The notes beneath the pieces are model-generated. The model did not search any database and was not told where the DNA came from. It was given only the letters and a program-made list of their open reading frames with translations. A stretch of DNA of 64,000 bases from Rutidosis leptorrhynchoides (taxonomy: Eukaryota; Streptophyta; Magnoliopsida; Asterales; Asteraceae). The first letter of the stretch is position 1, and each line of letters opens with the position of its first letter. Location of the stretch: positions 337,303,001 through 337,367,000 of the forward strand of contig NC_092338.1 in assembly GCF_046630445.1 (NCBI RefSeq), written 5' to 3'. Both the position numbers and the translations under genes were made by a program. This document shows positions 1 through 12,082 of this stretch, piece after piece.

Positions 1-423
1 AGAAGATGTTGGCTGCTGTTAAGATTAAAAACAATAATTTTTGAATATGAAAACGGTCAAATTTTGATACATGCTACATTTTAGTATTTTTAACAAGACA
101 AAGTTGAAAATTTATTTGTTACTTGAAGAAAGGAGCAATATTTTTTAAGACATTATTTATTTCATATATCTTTAAGGATGAATATGATATGTGACTTTCT
201 AAGTCATTGATTATGCTTCAACCCATTCATATGCCTGAGGACTATTTGTAGAATGCTAAAGTATCAATTGAAACAGCCTGAGGACTATTTCTAATAGATT
301 GGTATGTGTTAGTTGTGCTACAATATTAATTTTACAGTTAATTTTCTATACCAAGTCATCAAGGTAGCAATCTATCACAATAATTTTTAACCAAACCCGT
401 GAAATCACGGGTCACTAAACTAG
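1..423 (+). mobile_element. Helitron 3'-terminal fragment
   Basis: The segment ends in the two hallmarks of a Helitron 3' terminus. One is a perfect short hairpin, ACCCGTG-AAAT-CACGGGT (395-412). The other, eight bases later, is CTAG followed by T (420-424). Helitrons insert between A and T and end in CTRR, so the element would stop at 423. The 5' end lies outside the window. No RepHel-coding sequence is visible, so this is a non-autonomous or truncated copy. No gene is seen in these 423 bases. Confidence 0.6.
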
Positions 424-769
424 TTTAAAGAATAACTCACACTTTTTTCTCAGTTGGTCTTTCGTTTATACACTAAATTACAATCCGAGTCTCTCAAATT
501 TTTATTTGGATTTTCGAATCATTTTAATTGCATAATTTGGTAATCCTAGCCTTTCTGTCAAGCTACCGTCTAAATTGGCCGTTTAGTGTCATCACGTGAT
601 CAAAACGTGTTGGGTATTTTTCGTCTGTTTGCATGGTTTCCAGCCTTTTTTACTTTTAATCATACTTTAAAACGGGTTAAATGCTCCTTTTTTCCCTCTT
701 ACACTTACGTGAACCTTAGAAAATTCCACAAATCTAAGAATCAAAAATTGAATCCCCTAAATCGTAGAA
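424..769. other. Non-coding flank upstream of the GRF gene
   Basis: About 350 AT-rich bases lie between the Helitron end and the first exon of the GRF zinc-finger gene. No convincing coding sequence is present. The segment around 674-700 (GGGTTAAATGC followed by a pyrimidine run) resembles 6390-6412 in the same direction. This could be the promoter/5' leader of the GRF gene and the outer arm of a Mutator-like element; the latter is inference. Confidence 0.35.
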
Positions 770-1059
770 ATGGAATGCTGGTGTGGTCGCGCATGCGTAA
801 TTCGATTTTCAAACTCCAAAGCAAACCCTGAGCGTCGTTACTATACTTGTGCAAAAAATGTAATGTGAATCCATCAAATTCGTTCATAACTTACCAGGTA
901 GTTAAGAAATGTTGTTTCTTATTTTTGCAGATGTCATCTTGCTCGTTCTTTGCTTGGTACGATCCTCCCAATACATTGAATTGCATATCTGCAGTTATGA
1001 ATGCCAAACTTGAAGTTGATGAAAGGCTTAGAATTTCAGAAAAAGAGAGTGGAATCTGA
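770..1059 (+). CDS. Small GRF-type zinc-finger protein, two exons
   Basis: Exon 1 is 770-859 and exon 2 is 931-1059. The 71-bp intron has GT at 860 and TTTTTGCAG ending at 930 and is phase 0. The predicted protein has 72 residues. It contains the plant GRF zinc finger: C3 and C5 in CWCG, NPERRYYTC ending at C27, then C34 in SCSFFAWYDPP. The intron falls between the third and fourth metal ligands. GRF fingers are thought to bind nucleic acid; a partner or substrate cannot be read here. The protein ends soon after the finger, with a short charged helix. It converges on a Mutator-like transposase remnant (6902-7757), with only insertions between them, so it may be an accessory gene of that transposon. 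It could instead be a free-standing gene copy. The start at 770 is the ATG that leads directly into the first ligands. Confidence 0.7.
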
Positions 1060-2836
1060 AGATTATGTTGATTGTTAGTTGGATTGTGTTTGTTATGTAC
1101 TACTACCTTGAAATGTCTCGTTCATATAGATTATAAACGTTTCATATTAATTGGTTTCGTTGCGAGGTTTTGACCTCTATATGAGACATTTTTCAAAGAC
1201 TGCATTCATTTTTAAAACAAACCATAACCTTTACTCTATCGATAAAGGTTTAATAGACATAACGTAGATTATCAAACAATGATAATCTAAACTACAACTT
1301 TTACACACGACCATTATATAATGGTTTACAATAATATTTTACAACAATTTATTTTTCGAATGCAGTTTTTAAACAATATCATACAAGCATGCTGACTCCA
1401 ATTCTTGTCTTTAATTAGCATGCAACAGCGGAAGCTCTTAACAATCACCTGAGAATAAACATGCTTAAAACGTCAACAAAAAATGTTGGTGAGTTATAGG
1501 TTTAACCTATATATCAAATTGTAATATTAATAGACCACAAGATTTCATTTTTCATAATAAAGTGCATGTCTGCTCACTGCTGTAAAATCCATTCATATGA
1601 TGATCACCTGGTAACCAACATTAACAAAAATGCATCTAGCATATCCCCAAACATATAAACCTCGAAGTACTAAAGCAGTTCAAATTCTCTGACTGGGGCT
1701 TGTCAAGGCCCATAGATCTATCTTTAGGATTCGCGTCAATTAGTGGACTGGTTCACTAATTCTTAGGTTACCAAGCTAGAACAAAAAGGGATACGCGGTA
1801 TAACAAATCAATCATAGAATTTAGTTCAAGTACATGTGTCTATTTTGTAAAATAATTTCAAAACTGCATGTATTCTCATCCCGAAATATTAGATAGTAAA
1901 AATAGGACTATAACTCACTTTCACAGATTTTCACTTCGTCGGAAAATAACACTTGGCCACTGGTCGATTCACGAACCTATAACAAATATATACATATATC
2001 AAAGTATGATAGAAATATATTCATATCATATTTTATTATGTTTTAACAATTTAAGTTGTTAAGTTAGCAGTCCAACGTTAGTAGTCCACAATTAGTAGTC
2101 CACAGTTAGTAATACATAAATCAATATATTTTCTCGAATCAATCCACGACCTAGTGTATACATGTCTCAGACTCGATCACAACTCAAAGTATATATATTA
2201 TTTTAGAATCAACCTCGACCCTTTATATGCTAACTCGAGCATTACCGCGATATAGAGTGACTTACGGTTATTTCAAATAATATATATATAGATGACGTCG
2301 ATATGATATGTCAAAACATTTTATACGTGTCTATGGTATATCAAGACATGTATAATACAAGAAAGTTAGTTAAGATATAGGTAGTATGGATTTGTTACAA
2401 AATTTCACGTAGCTAAAACAAGCAAATTTATCCAATTTTGTTTTACCCATAATTTCTTCGTTAAAAATCCGTTTTGAGTGAATTCAATTGCTATGGTTTC
2501 GTATCGAACTTAACTTTATGAAAATAAACATAAAAATGATTGTTTATAGTCAGAGTTACAGGTTACAAGTCATTTTTGTAAGAGGTAGTCATTTCAGTCG
2601 AAACAACGACATCTTGATGACCATTTTGAAAAATATACTTCCACTTTGAGTTTAACCATAATTTTTGGATATAGTTTCATGTTCATAAGAAATATCATTT
2701 TTCCAGAAGAAAAACTTTTAAATCAAAGTTTATCATAGCTTTTAATTATCTAACCCAAAACAGCCCCCGGTTTTACTACGACGGCGTATGTCCGGTTTTA
2801 CGGTGTTCTTCGTGTTTCCGGGTTTTAAATCATTAA

Positions 2837-4337
2837 GGGGGTGTTTGGATTAGTGTTTTAAAAATTGATTATGCGTTTTACATAATCAGAATCAGATAAT
2901 CATCTGTATCAGAACGTGATTTAGATGAATGGTGTTTGGATTTGATTGTGCTGTTTAATATCGTAAAAATATGATAATCAATTTTTTAGTGTTTAGAAAT
3001 ATTAGATTATTTAATAATCTAACATGTAAAATTACCAAAACAGACATTCTCTTGAAATAAGAAAATATATAAATCTAGATACTTTTAAACTTATAATTTT
3101 AACACTAATACAAATAGATACAACAGAAAACGAAAATACATAAATTTTACTACTGAAACATATAATATAAAATGATATGAATTCTCTTGATATGTAATAT
3201 ATTATTAAAATATAATATAATATAATATTACATGATTACAATAACAACAACAACAACAACAACAACAATACTCAATCCCACGAATGTAGGGTATGAGGGA
3301 GGTAGGGTGTAGACAATCATTCCTCGAACCCTAGATTAGAAGAAAGTCTCTACTCCACCCGCGGGTATAGAACCTGTGGCTAGATAAGATCATCCCTCCC
3401 TCTTCTCGAAGAGCCAAGAGATTGCTTCCTAAAGGACATCCGGCCTTGAATGCTCCTCCAAACGGAATAGTGCGGGCATACGTACCTGTAAGAGTTATGT
3501 GCAGAAATAGCAACCATACAAAGTATCCATAAAAGAAAACACATATAGCAGTCATGCACAACAGTAAGACAAAAAGCATGGATAATATAATGCGCAAAAA
3601 TATGTAAATCCAAGTAGACATGCAAACAATCAAAATACACAGCCACCCAACCCATATTCCCACCCACACATAAGCATGTATAAATAACTATACCTAAACA
3701 CGTATACATATAGAGCCATTCATAGGTATATATACCTAGGTACAGGTACAAGTATACATATATAAACTTAGATACATGCACTTAGATACATACATTCATA
3801 CATATACAGATACAAACATATACACAGAACCTATATATAACCTGAATAAAAACATATAGATACAGAGGCATATACACTTATACACTTATACGGAATAGTG
3901 CGGGAGTATATTATAATATTACATGATTAAATTTGATATAATAGGGAGTATATTATAATTATAACATTATAATATTATAATTATATTATACAATCAATCA
4001 ATAATAAATAATAATAGAATAACATGTTAAATTGACTAAGGAAGCTGAAAAAATATAAGCAAGTTGAGGCAATGTCAGGTGAATTTGACGAACATTACGT
4101 GAACATGTTATCTTTAAGGGCACTAACGTAATTTGATACGAACATACAGTTAATCCCATTCCACATTTGCCCTGCAGTAAGTATAGGCCTACTTTTCCAA
4201 AAATGTGATTTCATGTTCTAATATCGTGAATAATTGATTATCAAAATTGTTTTACCAAACACTATAAACTAATTATTTGCAACTTTAAAACACAATAATC
4301 AAAAAATCACCTCCAAATCGTATTCTCAAACACCCTC
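2837..4337. mobile_element. PIF/Harbinger-like non-autonomous DNA transposon
   Basis: The insertion point is defined by comparison with the element-B LTR, which reads straight through ATCATTAAGTTAGCAT. The insert starts GGGGGTGTTTGGATTAG and ends with the inverse CAAACACCCTC, so the ends are inverted repeats. The 3-bp TAA at 2834-2836 is repeated at 4338-4340. TAA/TTA duplications and GGG...TGTTTGG ends are typical of PIF/Harbinger and Tourist-type elements. It contains no transposase frame. A SINE is inserted inside it. Confidence 0.75.
3239..3911 (-). mobile_element. tRNA-type SINE with (TTG)n tail, itself interrupted
   Basis: On the minus strand the body ends in (TTG)n, visible as (CAA)n at about 3244-3268. 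An 18-bp direct repeat TATAATATTACATGATTA flanks the insertion (3221-3238 and 3912-3929). A B-box-like GGTTCTATACC lies on the minus strand near 3370. TTG-tailed SINEs of tRNA origin are known in plants (TS-type). The 15-mer ACGGAATAGTGCGGG occurs at 3462-3476 and again at 3890-3904. It flanks 413 bp of ATACATA-rich sequence that looks like a further insertion. Without that insert the SINE would be about 245 bp, a normal SINE size. Confidence 0.65.
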
Positions 4338-4483
4338 TAAGTTAGCATATCATATAGATATAAAACATGTGTTTAGTTGATTTTAAAAGTTAAGTTAGAA
4401 TGATTAACTTTGTTTGCGAACAAGTTTAAAATTAACTAAACTATGTTCTAGTGATTACAAGTTATATTCTTCGAATAAGATAG

Positions 4484-4484
<1 letters not shown>

Positions 4485-4553
<69 letters not shown>
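4485..4553. repeat. (TA)n microsatellite
   Basis: Uninterrupted TA dinucleotide run within the solo LTR. The element-B LTR has only a short version at the matching place (around 26893), so it expanded here. Confidence 0.95.
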
Positions 4554-4556
<3 letters not shown>

Positions 4557-5873
4557 TTGAATGATGTTATGAACATCATCACTACCTCAAGTATAATAGG
4601 TAAACCTACTGGAAATGACAAGAAATGATCTAGAGCTTCAAAGGATCTTGGATGGCTTGAAAGTTCTTGAAGTGGAATCATGACACAAAAATAAGTTCAA
4701 GTAAGATTTCTACTCGAATTAAGATTGTTATAGTTATTGAAATTGAATCAAAGTTTGAATATGTGTACTACCTTGAATTAGAGAGATAACCTACTGTAAA
4801 TAGCAAAGGTTTCTTGATCTTGGATGATTACTTGGAATGGATTAGAAAGCTTGGAAGTAAACTAGTAAACTTGAAAGGGTTTTCGAAGTGTTCTTGAGTA
4901 GTTGTTTTTATGATGATTATAGATAATAACCAAAAATTGTATTTGATGATTTCTTGCTGGAAAAATAGTAGCTTAGATGTTCATGGAAGAGTGTGTGTAT
5001 TTTGAGAGAGAATTGGAAAGAAAATTGGAATGAAATGGAGTGAATGATGAGTGGTAAGTGGTGAGTGGTGAGTGGGGTTAAAAGGAGTTCTAGTTAGTTG
5101 ACTAGTTCATGGAAGAAGTTAAACTTGATTGGTCATGCATAACATAATCAAGAGTGGAATCCCATGCTAGTTCCTATTGGTATATACCCATAGTAAGTAC
5201 GTCTAGAAGCTGTGTATAATACGAGTACGGATACTGAATGAGTACGAGTAGAATTGTTGATGAAAATGAATGGAAATGTAATTGTAACCATTTTTGTTAA
5301 GTATGAGTGTTTTGATATATGTCTTGAAGTCTTCTAAAAGTATATTAATACATCTTAATACACTATATGTATATACATTTTAATTGAGTCGTTAAGTCAT
5401 CGTTAGTCGTTACATGTATGTGTTGTTTCGAAGCCTATAAGTTAACGATCTTGTTAAATGTAATTAATCCATTGTTTTTGTACTTAATGAGATGTTAAAT
5501 TGTTATGTTAACATAATAACATGTTGTATTAATATATCTTAATATCATATATATATATGTTAAAATGATATTACAACGATAATTGTTACATATATATATA
5601 TATATTGTTTCGAAATCCTTAAGTTAGTAGTCTCATCTTACTCGTGTAGTTCATTGTTAATACACTTAATGATATATTTAATTATAATTTTATCATGTTA
5701 ACATAATGTATTAATATCTTAATACAATACATATGTATTTATTTTAATTAAAACGTTGTTATAACGATAATCGTTATATATATCGTTTCGAGTTTCTTTA
5801 ACTCAGTAGTCTCATTTTATGCATATAACTCTTTGTTAATATATTTTGTGAGATACTTACTTATCCTAATATC

Positions 5874-5878
<5 letters not shown>

Positions 5879-5933
<55 letters not shown>
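5879..5933. repeat. (TA)n microsatellite
   Basis: TA dinucleotide run in the distal part of the solo LTR; element B has a shorter, interrupted version near 28038-28060. Confidence 0.95.
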
Positions 5934-5935
<2 letters not shown>

Positions 5936-6376
5936 TGTCATTTTTACAAGTTTTAACGTTCGTGAATCACCGGTCAATTTAGGTGGTCAATTGTCTATAT
6001 AAAACTAATTTCAATTAATCAAGCCTTAACAAGTTTGATTGCTTAACATGTTGGAAACATTTAATCATATAAATATAATTCTCATTTAATATATCATCAT
6101 GGAAAAGTTCGGGTCACTACATACCTCCGTCCCACCAGAAATGTCCACTTTGACTTTTGACAGTCTTTATTTGTCAACTTTGACTATAAATATTTATGTT
6201 CGTGTTATATAATATTTGATGAAAATTATATGAATGGATTGAGTTTTAATTGTGTTTTCATTGACATAACTTTCATCAAATATTATATAACACCAACAAA
6301 AATATCTAAAGTCAAAGTTAAACAAGGAAGGCTGAAAAAAGTCAAAGTGTACAATTCTGGTGGGACGGAAAGAGTA

Positions 6377-6901
6377 TTTCACAAATTGAAATGGGTTAAA
6401 TGCACTTTTTAGTATTTTTACGAATTATGTAATCTATGAATGTATCAAATTTCCTTGAATGTGACTGGAATGAAGACTGGTCTTTTGGTTGTTGTAACCC
6501 ATTTTGAATGCTACATTTTGCTGCATAAAAACAAGTTTAACAACCCATTTTGTTAACACTATATTGAACTCATTTGCTTGAACACATACTAAACATCATA
6601 ACAAGTTTAACACCATATTGAACTACATTTTGCTGCACAGAAACAAGTTTAATCAACTTCAGCATAAGGTAGACATTAAATACCATAAGTAATTACATAC
6701 AGACATAGTAGCAGTAGCATAACAAGTTACCAAATATAGACTAGCATCATCCATAACAAGTTTAACCAAAATATATATAGTACCAAAAGACTAACTTGAC
6801 AATAGTACCAAAAGACTAACTTGACAATTTTAACCACAATACATAGTACCATAACAAGTTAAACCAAGACAGACATAGTACAAACAAACTAGCACAAACA
6901 T
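6377..6901. repeat. Short direct repeats downstream of the transposase remnant
   Basis: No gene is seen. The stretch is built of reiterated AACAAGTTTAAC-type units (about seven degenerate copies between 6528 and 6870). It includes a perfect tandem pair of a 25-bp unit at 6779-6803 and 6804-6828 that begins AGTACCAAAAGACTAAC. It lies between the Stowaway element and the 3' end of the minus-strand Mutator-like coding remnant and may be its 3' untranslated region. Confidence 0.6.
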
Positions 6902-7757
6902 TTAAATCTTATTCTTCCTACCATCACCCTTTTTCTTCTTCACTGGAGATCTGTGTTCTTTTTTGAGGGCCTTTGTCCAAACTTTCTTCTCAATTTCACT
7001 TGCCTTTTTCATTTTACTTCCAACACACTTGTAGATGCCCCAGTAGTACACCTATTCTTATTGTGACCATAAGTTTCACATGCACCACATTTCTTTAACT
7101 TACCTATTATTTACAATTATCAAAATAAATCACTTACCTATTGATTAAGAAAGTTAAAGTAAATAAATTGCACTCATACCTTGTGTTGACAGTTTACCAT
7201 CTACACCAACCACATCCTTCTCATTAGAAGACATTCTTCTCTTATTCTTTGGTCGATCAGGAGTGGATATCTTCTTTGGTGCAACAAGAGTGTACAAATA
7301 TTCATCTTTTTCCCATAAACTTCTTCCATCAGTGGTTCAACTGTATACTGCTATGTTTTAATCCATGTACATAAAAATAAACTGAATGAACCCACGTTTC
7401 TTGTTCACCAACTTCTAGACCATTTTCTACCATGTTATTGATAACTACAACTTCATGCTTGCAAGGTATTCCAGTTATTTCCCACTTCCTACAAGCACAT
7501 GTCCTTGACTCAATATCAACCACATACTGCTTATTCCCTAATCCACTAACTTGTTATCTTTGATTTTCTCCCCATAAAACATTACATTTGTTAGCATCCG
7601 ATTTAATCTTCTCAAACACTTTTATGGAACCAGGAGTTAAAAGTTCATTAGTCTTGAAAATCTTCTTTTTCACATTCACAATCATTTTCATACAATACTC
7701 TCTAATGTATTCTAACGATGTCACAATTGGTTTGTATCTTGTATCAAACCCTCCCAA
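6902..7757 (-). pseudogene. Mutator-like (MULE) transposase, C-terminal remnant
   Basis: The minus strand encodes the end of a MULE transposase. A segment at 7557-7757 has the usual helical RYKPIVTSLEYIREY region. Then comes a SWIM zinc finger, CACRKWEITGIPCKH (CxC...CxH, about 7438-7500). A CCHC-like knuckle, CGACETYGHNKNRC, follows at about 7050-7100, and a lysine-rich tail ends at TAA 6902-6904. In-frame TAA at 7554-7556, a frame change near 7025 and loss of everything upstream of 7757 show that it is dead. The coding part before the knuckle seems to end in an intron (about 7107-7180). The catalytic DDE domain is missing; LTR-like sequence abuts the break. It converges on the GRF zinc-finger gene at 770-1059. 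Confidence 0.8.
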
Positions 7758-9654
7758 AATATATATAACACCCCTGATTTTTTTTTTAATAAAGCGGAAT
7801 GCCAGTTTACGAAATCTGTTATATAATACAAATGTAACAACCCTTTTTCCATTACTTCTATTTAACTTTCTGTTAGTTAATCTTAACGGTGACTACCTGA
7901 ATTTTATGTGTTTAGCTTAAAAATACATACTTAATCCTGGGAGGGTTACTATAACTAATATGATTAGATATTAATTGAATAATTTTTTTTGGTATTGAAA
8001 CCCGAAGAAAACGACACGATTTTGATAACGGCAAAAGTTGTTTTTCGGATTAGCGATACACTGAGAGTAATTATTGATAATTATTTATTTTTTAATAATT
8101 ATTAACTTAGAAAAATATAATTAATTTATTAATATTTTTAATAAATTAAACTTTGTGGATGTGTTTAAACGTCCGGTTAACATTCCGGGAAGTCGGTTTC
8201 GATTAACGGCAACTAGAAACGAACCACACGATCACCCGATCAAGCAAAACGAGCCCATGGACACCCATGGGGGTACCCACGGCCGATGGCCCCATAAGGG
8301 GGTTTCCCTTGGTTTTTATTTTGGGCTCATGGTGTTACTAGTTGTCCATTGATGTTTATTAGGCTCTAACTTATCCTAATTAAAACCCCACTACAAGTTA
8401 AACACCATCACATAACCTAATTACAACAAAAAATGCAGCAACTCTCTTCCTCCTCCTCCTCCAAATCGTCGACCACCTTCACCCCTAAATCACCATCAAT
8501 CTTTCATTTTTAGCTTGTGCTTCTTTGATCAAACTTGCTCCTTGCATCTTCCTCTACACATTGGTATAAGCAATTTGATTGTTTGAGGTATAAAACATGT
8601 AACCCTAATTCTTAAAGTTCATATTTTTGATGATTACATATGTATTTAGTGTCTATTGCTCAAGTCTATGTGTTTATGTTTGATTACATTCGTTAGATTG
8701 CCCAATTACTATGTTTATGTTAAATCCTGAATTTTAAACTTGACCTAACAGAAACTTGGACTTATGAATTGTAAATATTATTGCATATTTGAAAAGCTCT
8801 TGAAAAACTACTAATTTTAGGCTCAAGAATAGTGAATTTTCGTTATGTTATGCTACCGTTATGACTAGTTGAATTTTCGACTTGTTTATTGCATGAATCT
8901 GAAATCTCGGGAAATTATGTTATAATGTGGAACATGTATTGATTACCATCTAATAGATTATGAAAATTCACACAATTTAGACTAAGATATCACATGAATG
9001 AGATTCTTAAAACTCGTTTTATGCTCAATTGATTATTCGTGACAACGTTTGTTATTTGTAACTTTATACAGACTTGTATGATTAAATGCTTTGATTTCTG
9101 GAACACATGCTTTTGGAATATGAAAAGTGTATGATTAGTACTTGAGTTTTCGTTTAGATATTGCATCCTAAATGTTCCTAGATGTTGAGATATATGCATT
9201 CGAAAACGATCACCTGAATGGGACCGAATCTGTCCCAAGTACACATAAAATGGCATAACATGATATGTGTGTTATTTTGAGACTTGTATTTTTGATATGT
9301 TAATATTTGGATGTTAAGAAGCAAATTACATTTGTATGTCGACATATAAAACCTTATGCTTTGTGTGCTACATGGGTCGTAAAACACTATGTCTAGAATC
9401 TGTCTAAATCTGAACACCGGATTTTCGGTGCAAAACTGTACAAATTGACTAAACCAAAAACTTAGTCCTTTTTACCACTTAAACTTTGAGATGTATTTTA
9501 TTTATAAGTACATGATCATATTTATTTTATTTTTTACAATCTATGAACAATAATAATTATTTTAAAAGATTATACGGATAAATATTGTTGTTGATTTCTT
9601 AGATTTTGGGTTTCACCCCGAATAAGTCATCGATTACTTTAGTCTTTAGAATAA
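7758..9654 (+). mobile_element. LTR-like sequence, probably one or two truncated Gypsy LTRs
   Basis: Two LTR-start-like sequences occur: AACACCCCTGATTTT near 7768 and TGTAACAACCCTTTTTCC at about 7832. The second resembles the LTR start of element A (TGTAACAACCC). A GC-rich block (8200-8300) and a leader-like AC/TC-rich stretch (8380-8560) resemble the U3/R parts of plant LTRs. The right part (8600-9654) is AT-rich with no coding sequence. No second LTR, primer site or target duplication was found, so the limits are approximate. The LINE inserted at 9655-9671. Confidence 0.4.
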
Positions 9655-9827
9655 TATGTGATTAGAATAATTTTTTTTTTGAAAGGCATCATTATATTAT
9701 AACAATCAAAACAGGATACAACGATTGCCAAAAGGCGAAACCAAACACAACATGAAGGAAATAAAGTACAAAAAACAAGATACTAAGGTGCTAAGGAAGC
9801 AACCTAGACATTAAGTGTACAAGTTTC

Positions 9828-12077
9828 CTATGATACAAGAACTTGAGGGTTATGAAGCCATGTGTGCCAATCGATTTTCTTTGATTTGTACCTCTTCGCA
9901 ATCCATTCGAAACTCTTGACTTGAATCTCACATAATGCAACCGGTGGACTCCAACATTTATTATTAAAAACCTTTTGATTACGGTTTTTTCCAAATGTGA
10001 TAATCGCATATCCACTCGACCGCTTACCAAATTCTCGTACCATCTTCCGACATACATAAGCTTGCTTTACCTTGAAACATTTCACCCAAGCTAAGATTTG
10101 GAGAACCGCCCATGCCCCACCAGACAAGGACCTTAGACCAAATGTCAAAGGCAAGTTTACATAAAATAAGTGAATGTTCTACCGACTCCACACTATCATC
10201 GCATAAGGGGCAACGAGTTGAGTGGAGATCGATACCCCTTTTATCCAACTCCGTTAGGACCGGTAACTGCCTTTTCCTCGCACGCCACACAAACACCTCG
10301 ACTTTCTTTGGAACCAGATTGTTGCGCAAAGTTTCAAACACATTGGTATCTGAATGTAAAAGTTTCGTGGTAATCAACTCGGAAAGAATATTTGTTGTGA
10401 ACCGCCCACTAGTACTGCCACCCCAACGCCAAGCATCAGGACCATCACCCTTGGAAACATGAGAACTAAGAAGGTGGTTTAGCTCATCAAGTTCACCAAG
10501 GGCACACCCGAAGGGTACTCTCGACCAGCCCCAACAACCGACCCGATTAGAACCCATACAAGATGTTCGGTCACAGACCGAAACATCAAGGTTAGATTCA
10601 AACCTGACCAGCCTCTTGAATCTATCACGAAGAGAAAAGTCGCCCAACCATTTGTCATTCCAAAAGGATGTTGTCGCACCATTACCAACTTCTTTGAAAA
10701 AAGAGCTCACAAAAGGGACGCCAATTGAGTCAATAAAGCAACATGTTTTAATAATATTGTACCAAGCCGAAGAATAAGAAACAATATGATTATTAGTGCA
10801 CGAAGTAAGACCACCCGAAGAGCCGTAAATGCTTTTGATAACTTTGACCCACAAGGAGTTAGCTTCGGTATGAAACCTCCACGACCACTTGCCAATCAAA
10901 GCAAAGTTTTTACAATTTAAAGTCCCCAAATTTAACCCGCCCAAATCATAAGGAAGAAGAATCTCATCCCATTTTACCCAAGGAATTTTTGCCCCCGAAC
11001 CCAACCCACCCCAAAAAAAGGAACGTCTTACACTCTTGAGTTTTTTGAGTACACACGGCGGAGCACGGAAGAGGGAGAAATAATACAACGGGATACTATT
11101 TAGAACCGATTTGACAAGGGTCACGCGTCCACCACTCGATATCGCACGCGCTTTCCATTCCGCAAGTTTTTTGAAATTTTTTCCACCACCGGATCCCAAC
11201 TAGACGATTTTTTCATATTTGCCCCAACGGGAAGACCAAGGTAGATAAATGGAAATGCACCCGAATTACACCCAAACTTTCTAGCCATCTCTACGATCTC
11301 ACTCTTACCAACACCCACACCGTAGACAATGCTTTTGTGGTAATTAACTTTTAGACCGGAAGTTAACTCGAAACATTTGAGGATTTTCATAAGATTGAGC
11401 ATGTTGCCCTCACTCCATGACCCGAAGAAAATGGTGTCATCCGCGTATTGGAGATGCGAGATGAGAACATTATCACAGCCAACTTCAACCCCCGAAAACA
11501 AACCATTTTGGACCGCCTTTTTAGTTAATAAATTAAGACCTTCCGCCGTAATGATGAAAAGAAAAGGCGAGAGCGGATCACCTTGTCTCACCCCCCTTCC
11601 AAGCATGAACTCATCCGTAGGAGACCCGTTAACAAGGATTGAAATAGACGCTGATTTGAGACATGATAAAATCCACCTCCTCCACTTCTCCCCAAACCCC
11701 ATGTGTTCCATCACCTCCATTAAAAAATCCCAACTCAAACAATCGAACGCCTTCTCGAAGTCGACTTTAAAAATCAAGCTCTTATCATGTTTTTTCTTTA
11801 GGTAATCAAGTGTCTCGTTCGCAATTAGAGCCCCGTCAAGGATATTTCTACCTTTAATAAAACCACTTTGCTCGCAACCTATTAAGTTTGGAATCACTTT
11901 CTTGAGCCGGTTGGAAAGAATCTTCGCGATGATCTTATAATAGCTACCTATTAAACTGATAGGCCGGTAATCATTCAAGGAAACAGGGTTGGATTTTTTA
12001 GGAACGAGGGTGATAAAGGATTCATTACACCCCCGTGAAATCTCTCCTTTATCCCAAAAAAATTGTATTGCCGCAAT
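9828..12077 (-). pseudogene. LINE ORF2, reverse transcriptase and zf-RVT part
   Basis: This is the 3' half of ORF2. The reverse transcriptase begins at the element-A insertion point: LVPKK near 12000, NDYRPISL near 11960, GRNILDG near 11850, the catalytic YADD near 11450, and YLGLP near 11240. A connecting region (SSGGRVTLVKSVLNS) leads to the cysteine-containing zf-RVT region (TRCPLCDD...EHSLILC, about 10130-10230). The product would copy its own RNA at nicked DNA. The frame changes at about 11180 and again at about 10020, so the product is broken. The last codons end at 9828. The poly(A)-bearing 3' end lies 150 bp further on. Confidence 0.9.
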
Positions 12078-12082
12078 AAGAT

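Larger units (their letters stand above)
1109..6121 (-). mobile_element. Solo LTR of the element-B family (Ty3/Gypsy)
   Basis: The sequence begins TGAAATGTCTCGTTC and ends GGGTCACTACA. It aligns along its length with the two LTRs of element B (25003-28254 and 34850-38101). A perfect 5-bp target duplication TACCT flanks it (1104-1108, 6122-6126), and no internal region remains, so it is a solo LTR left by LTR-LTR recombination. It is 5013 bp rather than about 3250 because a 1501-bp Harbinger-like element and long TA runs were added. Orientation by comparison with element B is minus. The short open frames inside it are not considered genes. Confidence 0.9.
1103..6374. mobile_element. Stowaway MITE interrupted by a solo LTR
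   Basis: The right end reads GGGACGGAAAGAG followed by TA (6375-6376). The left end, CTACCTCCGTCCC, is split by the solo LTR: 1103-1108 plus 6127 onward, with TA at 1101-1102. The termini match the Stowaway (Tc1/Mariner MITE) consensus CTCCCTCCGTCCC and its TA duplication. Without the LTR it is about 254 bp and folds back on itself; AATATTTGATGAAA and its complement sit in the centre. It lies just 3' of the GRF gene. Confidence 0.8.

Noticed and set aside
3331-3781. Minus-strand hydrophobic frames
   Set aside because: They translate the SINE and its low-complexity ATACATA insert.
4484-4681. Open frame with an Ile-Tyr repeat tail
   Set aside because: It is the translation of a (TA)n microsatellite inside the solo LTR.
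8155-8352. 65-codon frame in the GC-rich block
   Set aside because: It lies in LTR-like U3 sequence with no recognisable domain.
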